A stretch of DNA of 64,000 nt, taken from NCBI GenBank assembly GCA_008921705.1, contig VFFE01007128.1:3792728-3856727 (forward strand). Reading direction: 5' to 3'. The position numbers and the translations under genes are program-made. Under the pieces are notes generated by a model, which worked only from the letters and a program-made list of their open reading frames with translations, was not told where the DNA came from and did no database searches. Shown in pieces: positions 11,816-24,540 of this stretch (the stretch's first letter is position 1; every line of letters starts with the position of its first letter). This DNA comes from Burhinus oedicnemus (lineage: Eukaryota; Chordata; Aves; Charadriiformes; Burhinidae).

Positions 11816-12850
11816 TACAGCTGAGAAAAAAAACTCCTACCACAACTTGTAAGATTGTCACTGAGATCAAATAGCACCTTTCTCCTCAAATAGTACAGGG
11901 ATTGGGGCCCTCTCTACCCTTCCACACGTAGGTCTGGCTTATTGCTCAGTTTCACTTTGATCCAGACTCATATTTTGATGGGCTTACAAGTGAACCTGCA
12001 TATGTCTAACAAGATGTGAAATTAACCTTTCACATTTTCTTAAGAAGCAAAGGGAAAATCCAATTCTTTTGCTATAAAGGCCTCTCCCATTCCCATTCCT
12101 CACTGAACATGCACGTACATGATTCTGTCCCCTAAAATATCATGTAGAAAGAGCTTATCTCAGTGTTGCAGTAGCCAGACCTTAAGATTACTTTCAGTTT
12201 CCCTGTGCTTCGTGCTCTTGAAGGTATTTAACAGAGGGCTAGGGAAGGTAGATTAGAGGTGAAAAAAATCTTCGACCCACTGGACCTATACCCATCTCTG
12301 CTGGAAGATTTTGGCGGCTTATATTTAAGAAACACCACTCAGTAGCTAAGCCAGAGAGGAAAGTACACACAAAGTTAGAACATCACCGTGCCCACCAGCA
12401 TATGAGCAACACTGACTGTGAAGAGAGAGAGGACCCCAGAGACTGCATTGGCTTGAATTTTGCGTCGGATGTCCCCTGGCTTTCAGTGGTATTCCTTCTC
12501 ACAGCCGAGAGAAGAGCTGCCCTGGCAGCACTTCCCATGCTCACTTACGGGCGGACGAAAGCCAAGAAGTGCTGTGGGTGTTTTTTTATGTACAAATACC
12601 TTACTGCTAGTATCTAAAAGAAGCAAAAACACGTTTAATCAAAAACACAGGAAAAACTTCACACACTCGCTGCAAAATACAATGCACAGAAAACCCATAG
12701 GTATTACTATGGTTACTAATCCACAGATAACTAATGTTTCCTGCCTTTTCTTACTTTGTGGGTTCGTCTGTTGTGCTTTATTCACAAGAAGAGTTCAATA
12801 ACAAATTATCCTTAATTTACTGCTAGTAACGATGTAGGCAATTTTTGGTC
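11816..12850. other. Non-coding DNA between two repeat fossils
   Basis: Two overlapping open frames (about 12402-12617 and 12460-12801) lie here but lack splice or start context and have chance-like composition. The left end may still be diverged CR1, but I cannot follow the match beyond about 11815. Confidence 0.35.
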
Positions 12851-12937
12851 CCAAGGCTGCTGCCTTAATACAGGCAAAACACTCAGCGAAGCAGACAGAA
12901 GCTTTGCCTAAGTAAGGATGGCAGGATTAGGCCCGCC
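12851..12937. repeat. Ancient palindromic (MITE-like) element, near-complete copy
   Basis: The segment runs from ccaaggctgctgccttaa through acaggcaaaacactcagc and gaagctttgcctaagtaagg to gcaggattaggcccgc. The two halves are inverted: aggcaaaac on the left pairs with gctttgcct on the right, with 8 of 9 bases matching. The right end matches the TTTTGCCTGAGTAAGG and GCAGGATTAGGCCC ends of palindromic elements widespread in sauropsids. It is non-coding. Confidence 0.6.
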
Positions 12938-15900
12938 TTATTATACAGTTATTTATTACACAATGATAATTAACACGAGGTAGACAAGCTCATTTGTTTG
13001 GCAAGAGCAACCCTGGTTGAAACATACCGTTAAAAAGTGCTGAGCATAAATAGTAGGAAAAAATGCTTACGCAACAATAAGAAAATGTATGATTGTGTAT
13101 TCTATCACATAGCTTAAAAACTGCAGGTTAAGCAAATTACCACTGGCACTGCGTATTCGTAATTCTGCCGATCACCTAAATGAATGATCAGGTATGAACC
13201 TTTCCATTCTAGCCACGTTTCTTTCTAAATACCTTACTATTTAGCAGCCTAAAGGGAGCTAACACATCAGTAGCGCCTTCTATGCACTGTCGAGTCCCAG
13301 CTTGAGCACACCAAACTCTGAGGCCTTTTGAAATCTTTAAAGACAATCATACATAAGACAGTTTCTATATTGCAGGGCTGGCTAGCGATACTGCAGCACA
13401 AAACAATATTTCAAGCTTTCTGATATACATGTGTCACCTCTATGTGACAAATAGCTTGTATTAATTAGGCACTAGACTTGGTGAGATTGCTGTTATTAAC
13501 TGAGAGAAGATGGGTTGAATTTAATTGTGTGTGACATCAAAGTCAAGTGACTGATATTTCAAGCATCATTTAAAATGTTTGATATTGGAGTCATTGTATT
13601 CACATAAAGACTGTCTAAAAATATAAAGGAGAATGATGAGAGAGGAACTGAAATGCATTCATACAATCCATCTTATGAAGTGAATTTGATGTAATTTTGC
13701 TTGTATTTTTGACCCGGTGTTGACAATATTTATTTATTTAGTTGTATAAAATTATTACTTTGAAGAACAGTTTATTTTTCTCAGTACTAATTTTGGAGAC
13801 AGCTGGAATGGTTTGTATTGGTTCCAGCATCAATGTTCTCAGAAATGTGGACATAAGGGGGGGAAAAAACATAAAAGATAAGCTTGCACTGGGATTTGCT
13901 TTATAGCCATTAATGAACCCTGTTCGGAAAATGTTTACCTAAGAAAAGCAGACTGCACATTATTTAGGCAAACTTCCGTAAGAGCTTGAAAAAAGAAAGG
14001 GGAAAAGAAAAGGAAGCTATATTTAAAACTGCATATGAAAGAATATATTTAAGGAGTAAAAGCTGGCTATTGTACTGTGCCCTGTACAAATGGTAACTAT
14101 CTCACACTCGTCAGGATGTGAGGAATGTTGTTTTAGGGTCGAATGCTTCTCTCATTTAAGATGCTGGCCAAAATCCCCTTCAGTTTGATGGGGCAGAATC
14201 ATATCTGTGATGTAGCACGATAATGTATATGGTGTTTTGCTAAAAAGTGGGTCAATAAACAATTGCCCCAGAGGATACTTGTCTATAATGCTTCTGCATT
14301 GTACCATTTCCCTTCAGTTCTTTCTTTAAAAATAAATAAAATAAACCACTTGCTTGTTCCGTGCTTGCCATAAAGCATACAAAACAATCCAACTGAAATC
14401 AGCTTAATTAAATCGTAATGCGTTGCAAGCAAACATGTATCCCCTAGGTATTCCCAAACAGAGAAATCTGAAGTGCACGACAGCCAAAAGTAAATATTAA
14501 CACTTTCCCAAACCAGAAGGACAATCTTCCAGTTAGGACAACCTCCCCACTGGTGCCCTAGACCCCCACGCTTAAATTATTTCATTGTAAAGCAAGTTAT
14601 TCTAAAATAACTTAGTGTGTCAGGCACTACTCAATCTTTGGCAGTTGTAATATCAGTTTAAGCATAATTGATAAAGTAATTTATATAATCAAACAGATTT
14701 TTTCTATATATGAATTGTTCACAGAAGAAACTCTAGATGCCCTGCAATTCATTTGTTACTAGGAGCTATTTAGAGAATCACTACAGCAACCTCTCACTGC
14801 TCTGTCCTTCATCTGACAGATGATTGCTGCTAGCACTTAATATTTCAAAGAAATTCATACAGCATATTCCTACTTTTTGACAAAATTTGCAGAAGTCTCT
14901 GAACTAAGCTGCCGTACCATATTTGCAAATTAAAAACGCACTCTTTACAAATATTTTCAAATGTGTTTAAAATTCACTGTTTCCACAACCATCCCTGCCA
15001 GAAAGCTCATCTGCCTAGAAGAATATTCAGGGGAAGCAAATAATAAAGACTGTGAATATAATCAAAGCAAGTTTGCTTAAAAATGCAAACAGATATTTGA
15101 GGGGGTTGTTTTGTTTCCTCTATCCAGCTTGCATTGAAACCTTCACAGTTTGAAATTAAATTTAAAAAAAACAAAAAAAACCCAACTCTTCCATTTGTAG
15201 TAGAAAATACTTTAAAACTCTGTCACCACTGAAATCAGTCATTCTTTCTGAATAATGCTTTCTGGCATGGTGGTTATGTGATAAAAATGAGAGGAGTGAG
15301 AATTGTCAAAGGAACAAGTTCAACCATTATAACCCCATGCTCCGATACATACATATACTTAAATGCAGCTCAGACATGTTATTTGGTTCTGTAATTAAGA
15401 CTTCTCATAATACCTACAAAAAAGAAGCAGGTATCAATCTAATAATATTCTTCATCTGTCTTCAGAAAAATGGTGAAAACCTTAAGGCAAGGTTTTGAAA
15501 AGGGGTAGTGCTACTTCTCCTTTGAAGTACAAAAACTGTTTATGTATCAAATTTGACTGTGACACACAAGTTTCCTTTGTAGAACATAAGCCAAATTTAT
15601 TTGGTCTTTAAACTTTGCTAGTATGTTGTTGGTTGGAATGTGACCTTTTTGGAACTGTTTTTCAAGCATCATTCCAGCAGCTGAAATACCAGTATCTGCA
15701 TTTTGGACGCCTTCCAGTCAGCTTGTCTACCTGTCTGCTGCGAAAGCCTGAGCTTGCTGCTCTGCTGCCGCACAGCAGTGCCCTCGGCATTATTTTTCCT
15801 TCCTGGAAAATGCACATGACTTTCAATTCTTGCTCCCATTTGTAGTCCACTAGCAGATTTATTGACCAGGAAAGTTCATGCCTCCTCTGTGCTGCCCAAA

Positions 15901-16008
15901 CAGGCTCTGTTTTGTTTTGTTTTGTTTTTAGCTGGGCTTCTACCTGACCTCCAATGTTGTAGGAATCATTTTGCATCGGCAATTAAATGCTGGAGTAGTT
16001 ATTTGTAG
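12938..16008. other. A+T-rich non-coding DNA, possible conserved element at 13430-13830
   Basis: About 3 kb without a gene. The stretch 13430-13830 has unbiased, motif-rich sequence (attaattaggc, gtgacatcaaagtcaagtga, gacagctggaatggtttg) with the texture of a conserved non-coding element, which cannot be proved here. A GTTTT repeat lies at 15909-15929. Open frames on both strands at 15615-15982 overlap and look like chance. Confidence 0.35.
15909..15929. repeat. (GTTTT)n pentanucleotide microsatellite
   Basis: About four units of GTTTT in tandem, ending in a T run. Confidence 0.85.
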
Positions 16009-16077
16009 CTTGCAATTGTCCCCATTTAGAAGACTAACTGCCCAATTGCAAAGCTTCTAAATGGGTGCAATTGCAAG
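16009..16077. repeat. Long imperfect hairpin (24-nt arms, 21-nt loop)
   Basis: Arm 16009-16032 begins cttgcaattg and ends cccatttagaag. Arm 16054-16077 begins cttctaaatggg and ends gcaattgcaag. They are reverse complements at 22 of 24 positions, with one two-base mismatch. The loop is 16033-16053. The next 80 bases contain related words (cttgtaattatgggcac, aaaattgggc), suggesting a palindromic transposon remnant rather than an isolated hairpin. A hairpin RNA precursor is an alternative but has no other support. Confidence 0.6.
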
Positions 16078-18289
16078 TTCAAACAGTTGGGCTCACTTGT
16101 AATTATGGGCACAAAATTGGGCTCTCTTATGTCGGAGGTTGCTACTGGAGACATAGGCCACCAGCTAAAAATAACAGTTCTTTGCCCAGTTGCTACTCTG
16201 TTTTGATTCATTACAACACGAGGAATGAAAGGAAAAGCCTCTTGGTGGGGAGACGGAAGAAATAAATACATTAAGACAATTTGAGACTATAAAGTGATCA
16301 ACGTGACGCCTAGGACAAATGATCATAACTGTCTCATGCCTAATCACCCATTTCACGCACAGTTTTATCAACAAACGTTGTTGCCTTTCACGGCTGTTCT
16401 CTTATTAAGGCAGACAGTGGCAGCGGTCAGAGGACCCAATTCCAGGTACCAGATACACAAGCTGTGGGATGCCACTGGCCATTTTAAACCATCTGTTGCA
16501 CCTACAGCTTTGTTCCTTCTCTCCACTTGAAAGAAGCTGATCAAGAAAACACCAGCTGGAGGTTTTTTTCCTCCTCTCACATAGTCAGACGGTGGGTACA
16601 GTGTTACTGCTGTCCGGGAGATTGTGTCTAGCTCATCCTAATCATAATCAGGAGAAATTTCCCACTGTTTTCTCCCCACTGCAAAAGTATTTTCAGCCAT
16701 CGAAGGACATACTTCTACAGGTAAAGACTCCTCTTTGGTGGCATCATAATCTCCTGCACATATTTGACGCTCTCCCCAAAGCACATTCCAGGCTCGATGG
16801 AGAGAGCACAGCCCCATGCACACGTGCACCCAGACACACACACAAGTGTGCTGTTTACCAGCTCTTCATTTCCACTGCCTAATGCCACGGCGCAAGTAAG
16901 AAACAGCTCTGCTGCATCCATGCGAATTGCTTCCTCGCAGTCTACTCAAACCCGTGCTCCTAATCAGCCGCCGAGCATGTCAAACCACTGCTGTTCAGCT
17001 CATCTGCTGATGACACGAGACACATCTGGGCAATGGAACAAAGGGAATATTCTAAACATGCTTATGCTAAGAGGAAAATTAATATTCATCCCCAAAAGGT
17101 GCAACTGCCAGCCCAGAACAGTAAATACAATCGACTACCCTACAGTACTAAAGTCTTGGGGACCAGATTCTCCCAAATCCATTGATATCAAATTAGATCT
17201 AGTGAGGATGTGGCCATTGAGACATATTCAGGTAAAACAGAAATATATTTAAATATAATTGCATTTTTTTCAGCATCACATGCACTGCAGAGTGCATCTA
17301 TTTTGTGTAGATTCAACAAATGATATTTTAATGTACATACATAATTTATTGAGCAAGCAGTAGACTTGGCTGAATGAATGTCAGCCATTGAAGATCCAAC
17401 ATGGTGCATTTTCATGCTTATTACTTAGTACAATAGCAAAGAAGGAAACATTTAACATATTTATGAACTTGAAATCTCTCTCAAGTTCCTCGGTGTGGGA
17501 CTATCACAAATGTTATCACATTTCTTCTTCTATATTCATGATAATGAGCAAGTTAAGCAGTTACTGTGTATTTTTCAACCTAAAAAAGGTTTACTTACCA
17601 CCTGTACTATTCTTTCAATACTGTGAAATATAGCTAGAGAACATCATCTATTTTTATATGTTGCCTATAATTCCTGTTTATCTTACACACAGTGGATAAA
17701 ATGCAGTGTCTTTCATACTTAGATATTTTAATGTATCCAACTAATTTCTGCATATCCTGCTTAAAATTATAATGATTAGATGAAAAAAAAAAAAATCTAG
17801 TGGTTTCAGCACCAAAAAAGATAGTTTAAACAATATGTCTATGATAAAACAAAATTATTAACCATCTATTTAAAAATAGCCACGGTACATTTTTTAGGCA
17901 TCTTCAATCTAAACTTTAAATTGCAGATGTGCCTGATGATTGCAAGGGAATGGGAGTTCAGACTCCATGATCCTATTCTTGGCCCTGCTATTCTGATGAG
18001 ATATTTCACTGGATGCATTAATTAGCTTGAAAAGTTTCCTATTACTGTGGTTGCTCCCCATAAGCAAGTCCTTGATTTTAGACAGCAAGAGCAGAATTCC
18101 TTTCATATCAGTGTAATTGCCTCCAATTACTTACAGCCACCTAGAATTACCTAGTGACCAGAATTAGATGCGCTTATTTCTTTCCCTCAGTTTTAAATGC
18201 AGTTAAGACGTCGTGATTTAAGTTCAGAGGTAGACATCTCTGCAGCCGCTCTGCAAAGTTAGACTTCAGAGATGAATCACATTCCCATT
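16078..18289. other. Non-coding DNA with several overlapping chance frames
   Basis: Frames up to 162 codons (16764-17252) overlap others on both strands and show no domain or splice structure. A weak palindromic-element match lies at 17158-17215 (gaccagattctcccaaatcc, attgatatcaaattagatc). An A run lies at about 17781-17794. Confidence 0.35.
17158..17215. repeat. Possible palindromic-element remnant
   Basis: The words ggaccagattctccc and ccattgatatcaaattagat resemble the ends and centre of the same class of short sauropsid palindromic elements seen at 12851 and 28125. It is short and diverged, so weakly supported. Confidence 0.25.
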
Positions 18290-18440
18290 TCCAGTGCTGA
18301 GAGGCCTTTGCCTCCCATTGATTTCAGGAGGAGTAACATGTGCTTAATGTCCAAACTATAGTAGCCACATTTTCAGGCCAGCTCTGCACTTAGTACCTCC
18401 CATCGCTCTCATTAGGCACCTGGAATCTGACCCATATCAT
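18290..18440. repeat. Ancient palindromic (MITE-like) element copy
   Basis: It contains cctcccattgatttcaggag followed by gagtaacatgtgcttaatg, and later cattaggcacctggaatctg. These are diverged forms of the CCCATTGATTTCAATGGGAG centre and TTAGGCACCTAAAT arm found in sauropsid palindromic elements. Confidence 0.45.
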
Positions 18441-21400
18441 GGAGCAATCACTGCTGCTGTGGTTCACGACAGCGGCATATCTACCCTGCTGAGATAAAGC
18501 ACCTATTTGGACCTCTTTGGCTCTGAAGATCCACTGGAGAGGAGAGCCCAAGTGTTTCTGGAGAGTGGGGAAGAAGAAAATTAGTCTTTCAGCAGGCTAT
18601 TATTAGGTTAGTAGCATAATATAATAAATTTTTGTCCTTGACAACTGATTTGTGCAAGGTAGAGGCAGCATAGGTTATAGCAGGTTAATATGTACCCACA
18701 GGACTGCTCGAGGCAGAAAAGAAACACAGGAGAAGCAATGCCAGAGGACACCTGGGGAAAAGGTGTCCCCTTGCTCCTGTGGGCTGGTGTGTGGAAAACC
18801 CCTGGAAAATTTTCAAGCGGATTTGCTCTCAGTTTTCCTGATTGTTCAGTGATAATAAAAGAGAATGGCAGGAAAAAAAAACAAAAAAATCCTTTAAAGG
18901 ACTGAGGCTTAGAGTTTTATTTCCATTTCGCAGGCTAGTGAAACCACCCACTAGCTTATATAGCCCTTAGGCATCCTCTTCCCTGAATTCTTCCTCACAG
19001 GACACCATTGCTTAGAGTTTTTCTATTCTATATAGGTTCTTATACTGCCCTCATCACCGTAGTAGCTGAGTGCCTTCCAGTAGTGCATTATGCGATGTGA
19101 CTAACATCTGTGACAACCAAAGCAGGAGGGAAAAACAGTTAAGGCCCCAGTAGCTTTCCCCCTACACAGCATTTCACTTTCCAACACTAATAACTTTCTC
19201 TCTGTGAATACACAGCTAGACTGTTGTGGTCACGTTTGTAGCAGATCAGCAACATTTCATTCTCTCTGATGCTGAATTTCTCACTTTAGTAAGGCATTGC
19301 AGGGGTACATCTCCTTTATTTTATTCACTTAAATGCAAAAGGGTGGGAATTACTCTTCAATTATATTCAAGTATTTTAAGAAAACAGGCCATCGCCACAA
19401 AAATCTGGTGGGTGAGGTAGCCTTGACTAGTGGCGTAAGCCACGGGCTTCAGAAAAAAATCTGTGTAAGAGACAACATTTAGCACCGGCTGCAGTGTTTG
19501 GGGGAAATTTTGCAGTACCAGACTCAGCTTCCCAAGCCTTGGGTTGAGGTTAAAGGGGCACCGTCTTCCCCAGCAGTGACAATTGAATATCTCATTGCGA
19601 GGGAACTCGCATATGGGAACAAGATGCCTACAAATCTTTTAAACGTATGCAATTGCTTTGCCAGAGCAATTGATATGTTGTGGAAGAAACATTGCAGGGC
19701 AGGTGGTTGCTGTGAGATGACCCCACACTTGGGACCAAGAGTGAGACGTGAGGGCAAAGGTCAAGTGTGACTTTGTTAGAACCACAAAATACGGTCACCT
19801 CACCACTGCTGCACACCCTGCAGCAGTCATCGCCGCTGAACGCCACATGGGTTGTGGGAGTTTGGCACGAGACAAAGCAATTGCATTTACTATTAGGTTT
19901 TTTGATGGCGTTAAATGTGACGTTAAGAAGTATTAAAGTCTATATGCAAATATAAAACAATATTCTTCTTTGTGTCTTAGGCGCACTAGCTCACCAGGAC
20001 AATGAGAAAGGTATCATGAAAGCAACTAGATAATAATTTTAAATTAATAATTAAAACATTAAAAAATCCTTTTGGCATTTGCACTCGTTCTGGGCAGGTA
20101 TAGCCCCAGGGATTATTCACCTGCCGCTTCAGAGAAGTTCTCCTTGACTCTAAGAAACCCTAATGGAAAGTTAAGTATTTGGGGGTGGAGGAAGAGAGCA
20201 GAGGAAGACAGTTTTGCTTCGGTTTTGTGGGTTCACTCCCAGGCACTATAGATTTAGAAACCACCTAGATACTAATTGACCTAGGTTAAAACATAATGTA
20301 GGGAATATTGTAGAGAAAACTGAAAAGGTTTTACTGATTTAAAAATTCCTTTCCTTTCTGTTCTCTTTTTTCTGCCATCATTCCAAAGGATCCCAGAATA
20401 TTTCACAAATTTTATATACGCATTCCGGGATGGATTGCAAGAGCTGATGAAGAGCATATGCAGTAGCAACACACCACCACGATTAGGATGGGAAATGGAG
20501 AACACTAGACTTGATCTTGCCTCAAGCAAAATGTCCAATAGCAATGAACGCAACACAGAAAGAGGGACACAGCACAGATGTTCAGACCAGAAAACAAGCC
20601 AAGAAAGGCTTAAGAGATCACCGGCTACAAGACATTTCATAGAAAGCACGCTGTCTTACTGCTCTGTGAGCATTACCACACAAGACAATGCAGACTCTAA
20701 TTTAAACAGTCAGAGGGAAAGATCCTTAAACTGGATGCCAGTTGGCTGCAACAACAAATATGTATCGCTGTTCTGACGGTGTTCACTGCGGTAAACTATG
20801 CTGTGAAGTAATTATCCTAGAGACTCTGGCACCCCAGAATAAATAGCAAGTCAAAGAATCCATCAATATACTTCTGGGGCGACAAAGCCAGAAGGGGAGT
20901 GTAGGAAAACCACAGCAGCCTGGCCAAGGGGAGGTGGGGGCAGACAGTGTCCTACCCGTGGAGCTTGCCTGGCTGTGGCTGCGCTTCAAGGACACTGCTG
21001 CAGCGCCTGGCCAGGTCTTCAGAGCTCTACACATCACCGCTGCAATGCCATTGAGTACCAACCTGCATTGCCTTGTTGGAGCCATTGGAGATGTACATGC
21101 AAATGCACGACCAAAATATTTGTATCGATGGTGGGGAGTATTTGCAAACTGTCAAATTTGTCATTTCCTAAATGAAAAAGATATTTATGCCAGGCTTGCT
21201 TGATGCAGACACACCACGGTTCAGGGAAGACTTTCTAACCCGAGCCATGCTATACTTGCTCCCAGCTGCTCCATGGTTAGTGGACGCCAAGGTAAGGCAG
21301 GCTGCAGGATCCCAGCCTACAGTCCTGCTATCAGAAAGTCAAGGAGCATGGGGAGGAACGAGGAGGGAACTCAATCTGATTGCTATCACTTTTACTTCTA

Positions 21401-23689
21401 GTATAACACAAAAAGAGAGGGTAAGATGTGCAGTCACACATGCAGATTATTTCTCTAATTGCTATCTCCATTACAGAGAGAAAGTAGGATGGGATAAATC
21501 CTCCATTACATAGGATAAAGTAATTGAGCAAGAATGCACCTATGACACGAAGTCGAGAGAAGTCACTGACTATGTGACCTATACTTTAATAGGCGTGATA
21601 CAAAGGTCAGGAGAATCAGGGGGAAATCTCCCATGATTTTTATGGCTGCTACAATAACGTAAACTCAGTATAATCAAGTGGTTAGAGCAATGGCCATGAA
21701 CCTAGGAAAATTGGTCCACTTCTCTGCAACATGTACATTCAATCTCATGTTTAAGCCACTACACAGTAATACTTGTGATAACGAGATTTCCATTTGCCAA
21801 GACAGCACAGTGAAGTTGCTGTTCTCACACCTGTGTTTTAGCAGCCTCGTGGAAACTCAGCTTTGTGACACTTCTTACTACAGGGCAGCCCAGTAGGATA
21901 TATTGTCTCTCTTAAACTTTGGTGCATGCAGCTCTATAGTGAGCATTTAGGGGATGTTGCTAGATACAAGTGTACCTGTCAATCATCTGCTTGATGGTTT
22001 TGCTTGATGGTTGTTCGAGAAATGGAACCACCTTCAGGTAGCTCAAAGGCAGCAGGACCTAATGCTTCACCCCAGCCACCTAATACTTACCTCTATTACG
22101 AAGTTGGTCCAGTGAATAAACATGCCGCCCATCCTGTGAACACTTAATCCAAGTACATGCCTTGGTCATAAGCACTATCTGAAAGAGAATCTCTTGCTGG
22201 TTCCTGCATCTATCAGTATGAACAATGGCATGTAACGTCCAAGGGCTGTTTAGATAAACGAGTGGGAGATGTGGGCCATGTTTTGTAATTATGCACTTCA
22301 TTGAAAAATACTTTTCATTACCTTCATGCTTTCATCTCTAAGTGAAGATGGCTTGACACCGGCTGGATTGTAAATACAATTTTGTGTCATATTGTGTGCT
22401 TTAGCAAGATAAATTAGTCCTTCTGTAAATAAGTCACTGTAACATGTTGTGTAGAAGCCGTGATGTATGGCAGTTATCAAGACTGGCATACCAGCCTGCA
22501 TGTGCCAGATGATGGTGTACTTCTCCCAGCTATGCTTTTCTTTTAGGATTTCTGGGTTAAGGAAACAGACAGGGTAAGCATTGAGCACAGAGTCAGAATA
22601 CCTTTGAAGGCATGCAGGACAAGCCCCAGACTATTTTATGTGCTTCAGATGGCATTTTAAACCTGTTTCTTTCTCCATTCAGTGTCTCTGTAACACCTAC
22701 ATAATTCTCTCCTGCAGACCCTTATACCTTTCTGGTTAGCTCAGAGAGCAACGCTGATCTTTCCCACCTGGACTGCAGCTACCACACAGTGCCTGTCATT
22801 CTCATACAGATCAAAAAGGATTTTGCAGGCTGTTGTCCTTGATCCATGCTTTATATGTCAGTGTTACACAAATGCTTCAGCTGAGAGATGCCCGCTTAAA
22901 AGACATCATTGCCATCAACCCAGAAGGTCCTGAGGCACGTGGGGCACTGCTTACTAATGTCTCTGAGAGGGAGTCCGGGCCACTGTGTCATCGGCAGTGC
23001 TGCCTGCAGCACCTGGCATTTTCGCTGCAGACCACCTCTTCAAACAGCGACCCAATGCAAGCCTGCACAACCCATGAGCCCACGAGACAGTAATGTATGT
23101 GCAAATGCTAGGGTTTCTTTTTCCAAGGGAATTCAACATGGTTAACAAATTCTGCGCTCCAGGTACTCTTCATCCTACAGCTGCAACTGCTAGCACTTTT
23201 ATAAAGCTGTCTTAATTACCAGTGACCCTGTGCTCTTCAAATGCATCAGCAGTATAAGGGATGATTCAGGATGACAGGGTCACAAGCAATGGGAAAGAGT
23301 GTCTGATCCATGCCCCAGTTACATACATCTCCAGCTCATAGCCTACCTGCCCTAGATTTAAAAAAACCTGGATGTGAAGAACTCTGTTTTGGTAGATTTT
23401 AAGAGGACTTGGGTTCCAGCCCTCTTTTATTAAAGTTTTGGTAGGATCAGATCTGTATAAAACACAAGCACCAGAGCAGAACATGTAAAATAAAGGATTT
23501 GTGGATGAGAAATGTGATAGATTTGGGTCTTCTGGAGAAAAGGAATTTTCACCCTCAGCCTAAAGTTAACTAATGCCTCTAATTTAACTTTTTACATATT
23601 ATCTGGGTTGTTAAAAGGTTTCTGATTTTATGTTAAAAGCTTGATACAGACAGCTGAGGAGAACTGTGAGTTGACACAATAAGAAACCA
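18441..23689. other. About 5.2 kb non-coding DNA, no gene recognised
   Basis: Many short open frames overlap on both strands (for example at 19498-19846, 20281-20776 and 20934-21203), with no coherent exon structure. A 13-bp unit (tgcttgatggtt plus t or g) is tandemly duplicated at 21988-22013. No named repeat was identified. Confidence 0.35.
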
Positions 23690-23765
23690 AAGCCCAAATT
23701 TGTCACTGCTAAAAATCTCCCTGAGGAAGTCAACGAGCTCTAGAAAATTCCTCCCCATCACTGAG
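23690..23765. repeat. Possible palindromic-element remnant
   Basis: The segment agcccaaatttgtcactgct, aaaatctccctgaggaagtc and aacgagctc has the same layout as diverged copies of the palindromic elements elsewhere in the window (a CCAAATCCTGCACT-like end and a GAAGTCAATGG-like centre). Confidence 0.3.
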
Positions 23766-24427
23766 AATTTATCCACAATGGCAACGCTTTTGGGGGAGTC
23801 AAGAGCACAACTGCTTAGAAAAATGTTTTTCTTTCCTTACCTAGTCCACCATCAGCCCTGCCCTGATCAGCAAACACAAGTAGGAGTTATTACATGCTAC
23901 TTTTATTGCAATAAATCATTTAGAAACAAGAAATGACAAAGTAAGCTCAAGTACATGCTTAGGTGCTTTGCTGAATAAAAGCTTTCATACAACATGTAAA
24001 ATAATCACAATACTGCACTCAAAAACCAAGACGCTCATAAAGACAGACATCTATCATGTTGCTCCAAGAGCTAATCTCACATCCTCCTCAGTCCTTACAA
24101 CAGAGACCTAATATTATGTTATGACAAAATATTCTTTTAAAACAAGTTATAGGAAAATAACTCAGTCTTCAGGTTTGTGTTATTCATAAATCTAAATGCT
24201 TATGTCTTTTGCTTAAAAACACAAATAAACTTCAGCAAGCCTCTCTTTAATACGGCATAATATTAAGTAAAAAAAAATTTTCTAAAGCATCAGGGAAAGG
24301 TGACATGGCTCTCCTCCTCCGGTTCAAGGAAAGTCAGACTGAAGGAACTTCCTGGTGTGATTGCTGTGATCCCACTGATGTGATTCTGCAGTTGATCATA
24401 CGAAGTTCATCAAAAACGAAAAACTAA

Positions 24428-24540
24428 AGGCCCCAGTCCTACCAAAACTTAAGGAAATGACTGTTCAACTATGCTGCCATAAGCAGTCTTATTTAAATAA
24501 ATGGAAAAGCTCAGCAAATTTCTAAGAAATTCTGTCCTTT
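24428..24540. repeat. Ancient palindromic (MITE-like) element copy
   Basis: It reads aggccccagtcctaccaaaa, cttaaggaaatgactgttca, ctatgctgccataagcagtc and ttatttaaataaatgg. The order matches the GGCCCCAGTCCTGCAAA, ACTTAAGCACATGACT and TAAGCAGTCTTATTGAAAT blocks of a common sauropsid palindromic element, also seen at 63333. Confidence 0.5.

Noticed and set aside
16764..17252. 162-codon plus-strand frame
   Set aside because: It overlaps several other frames on both strands, has no recognisable motif, and its 3' part crosses a probable repeat remnant at 17158.
20281..20776. Opposed 122- and 113-codon frames
   Set aside because: They overlap on opposite strands with no domain. The plus-strand frame looks hydrophilic and was considered as a possible exon, but lacks a clear acceptor and donor pair.
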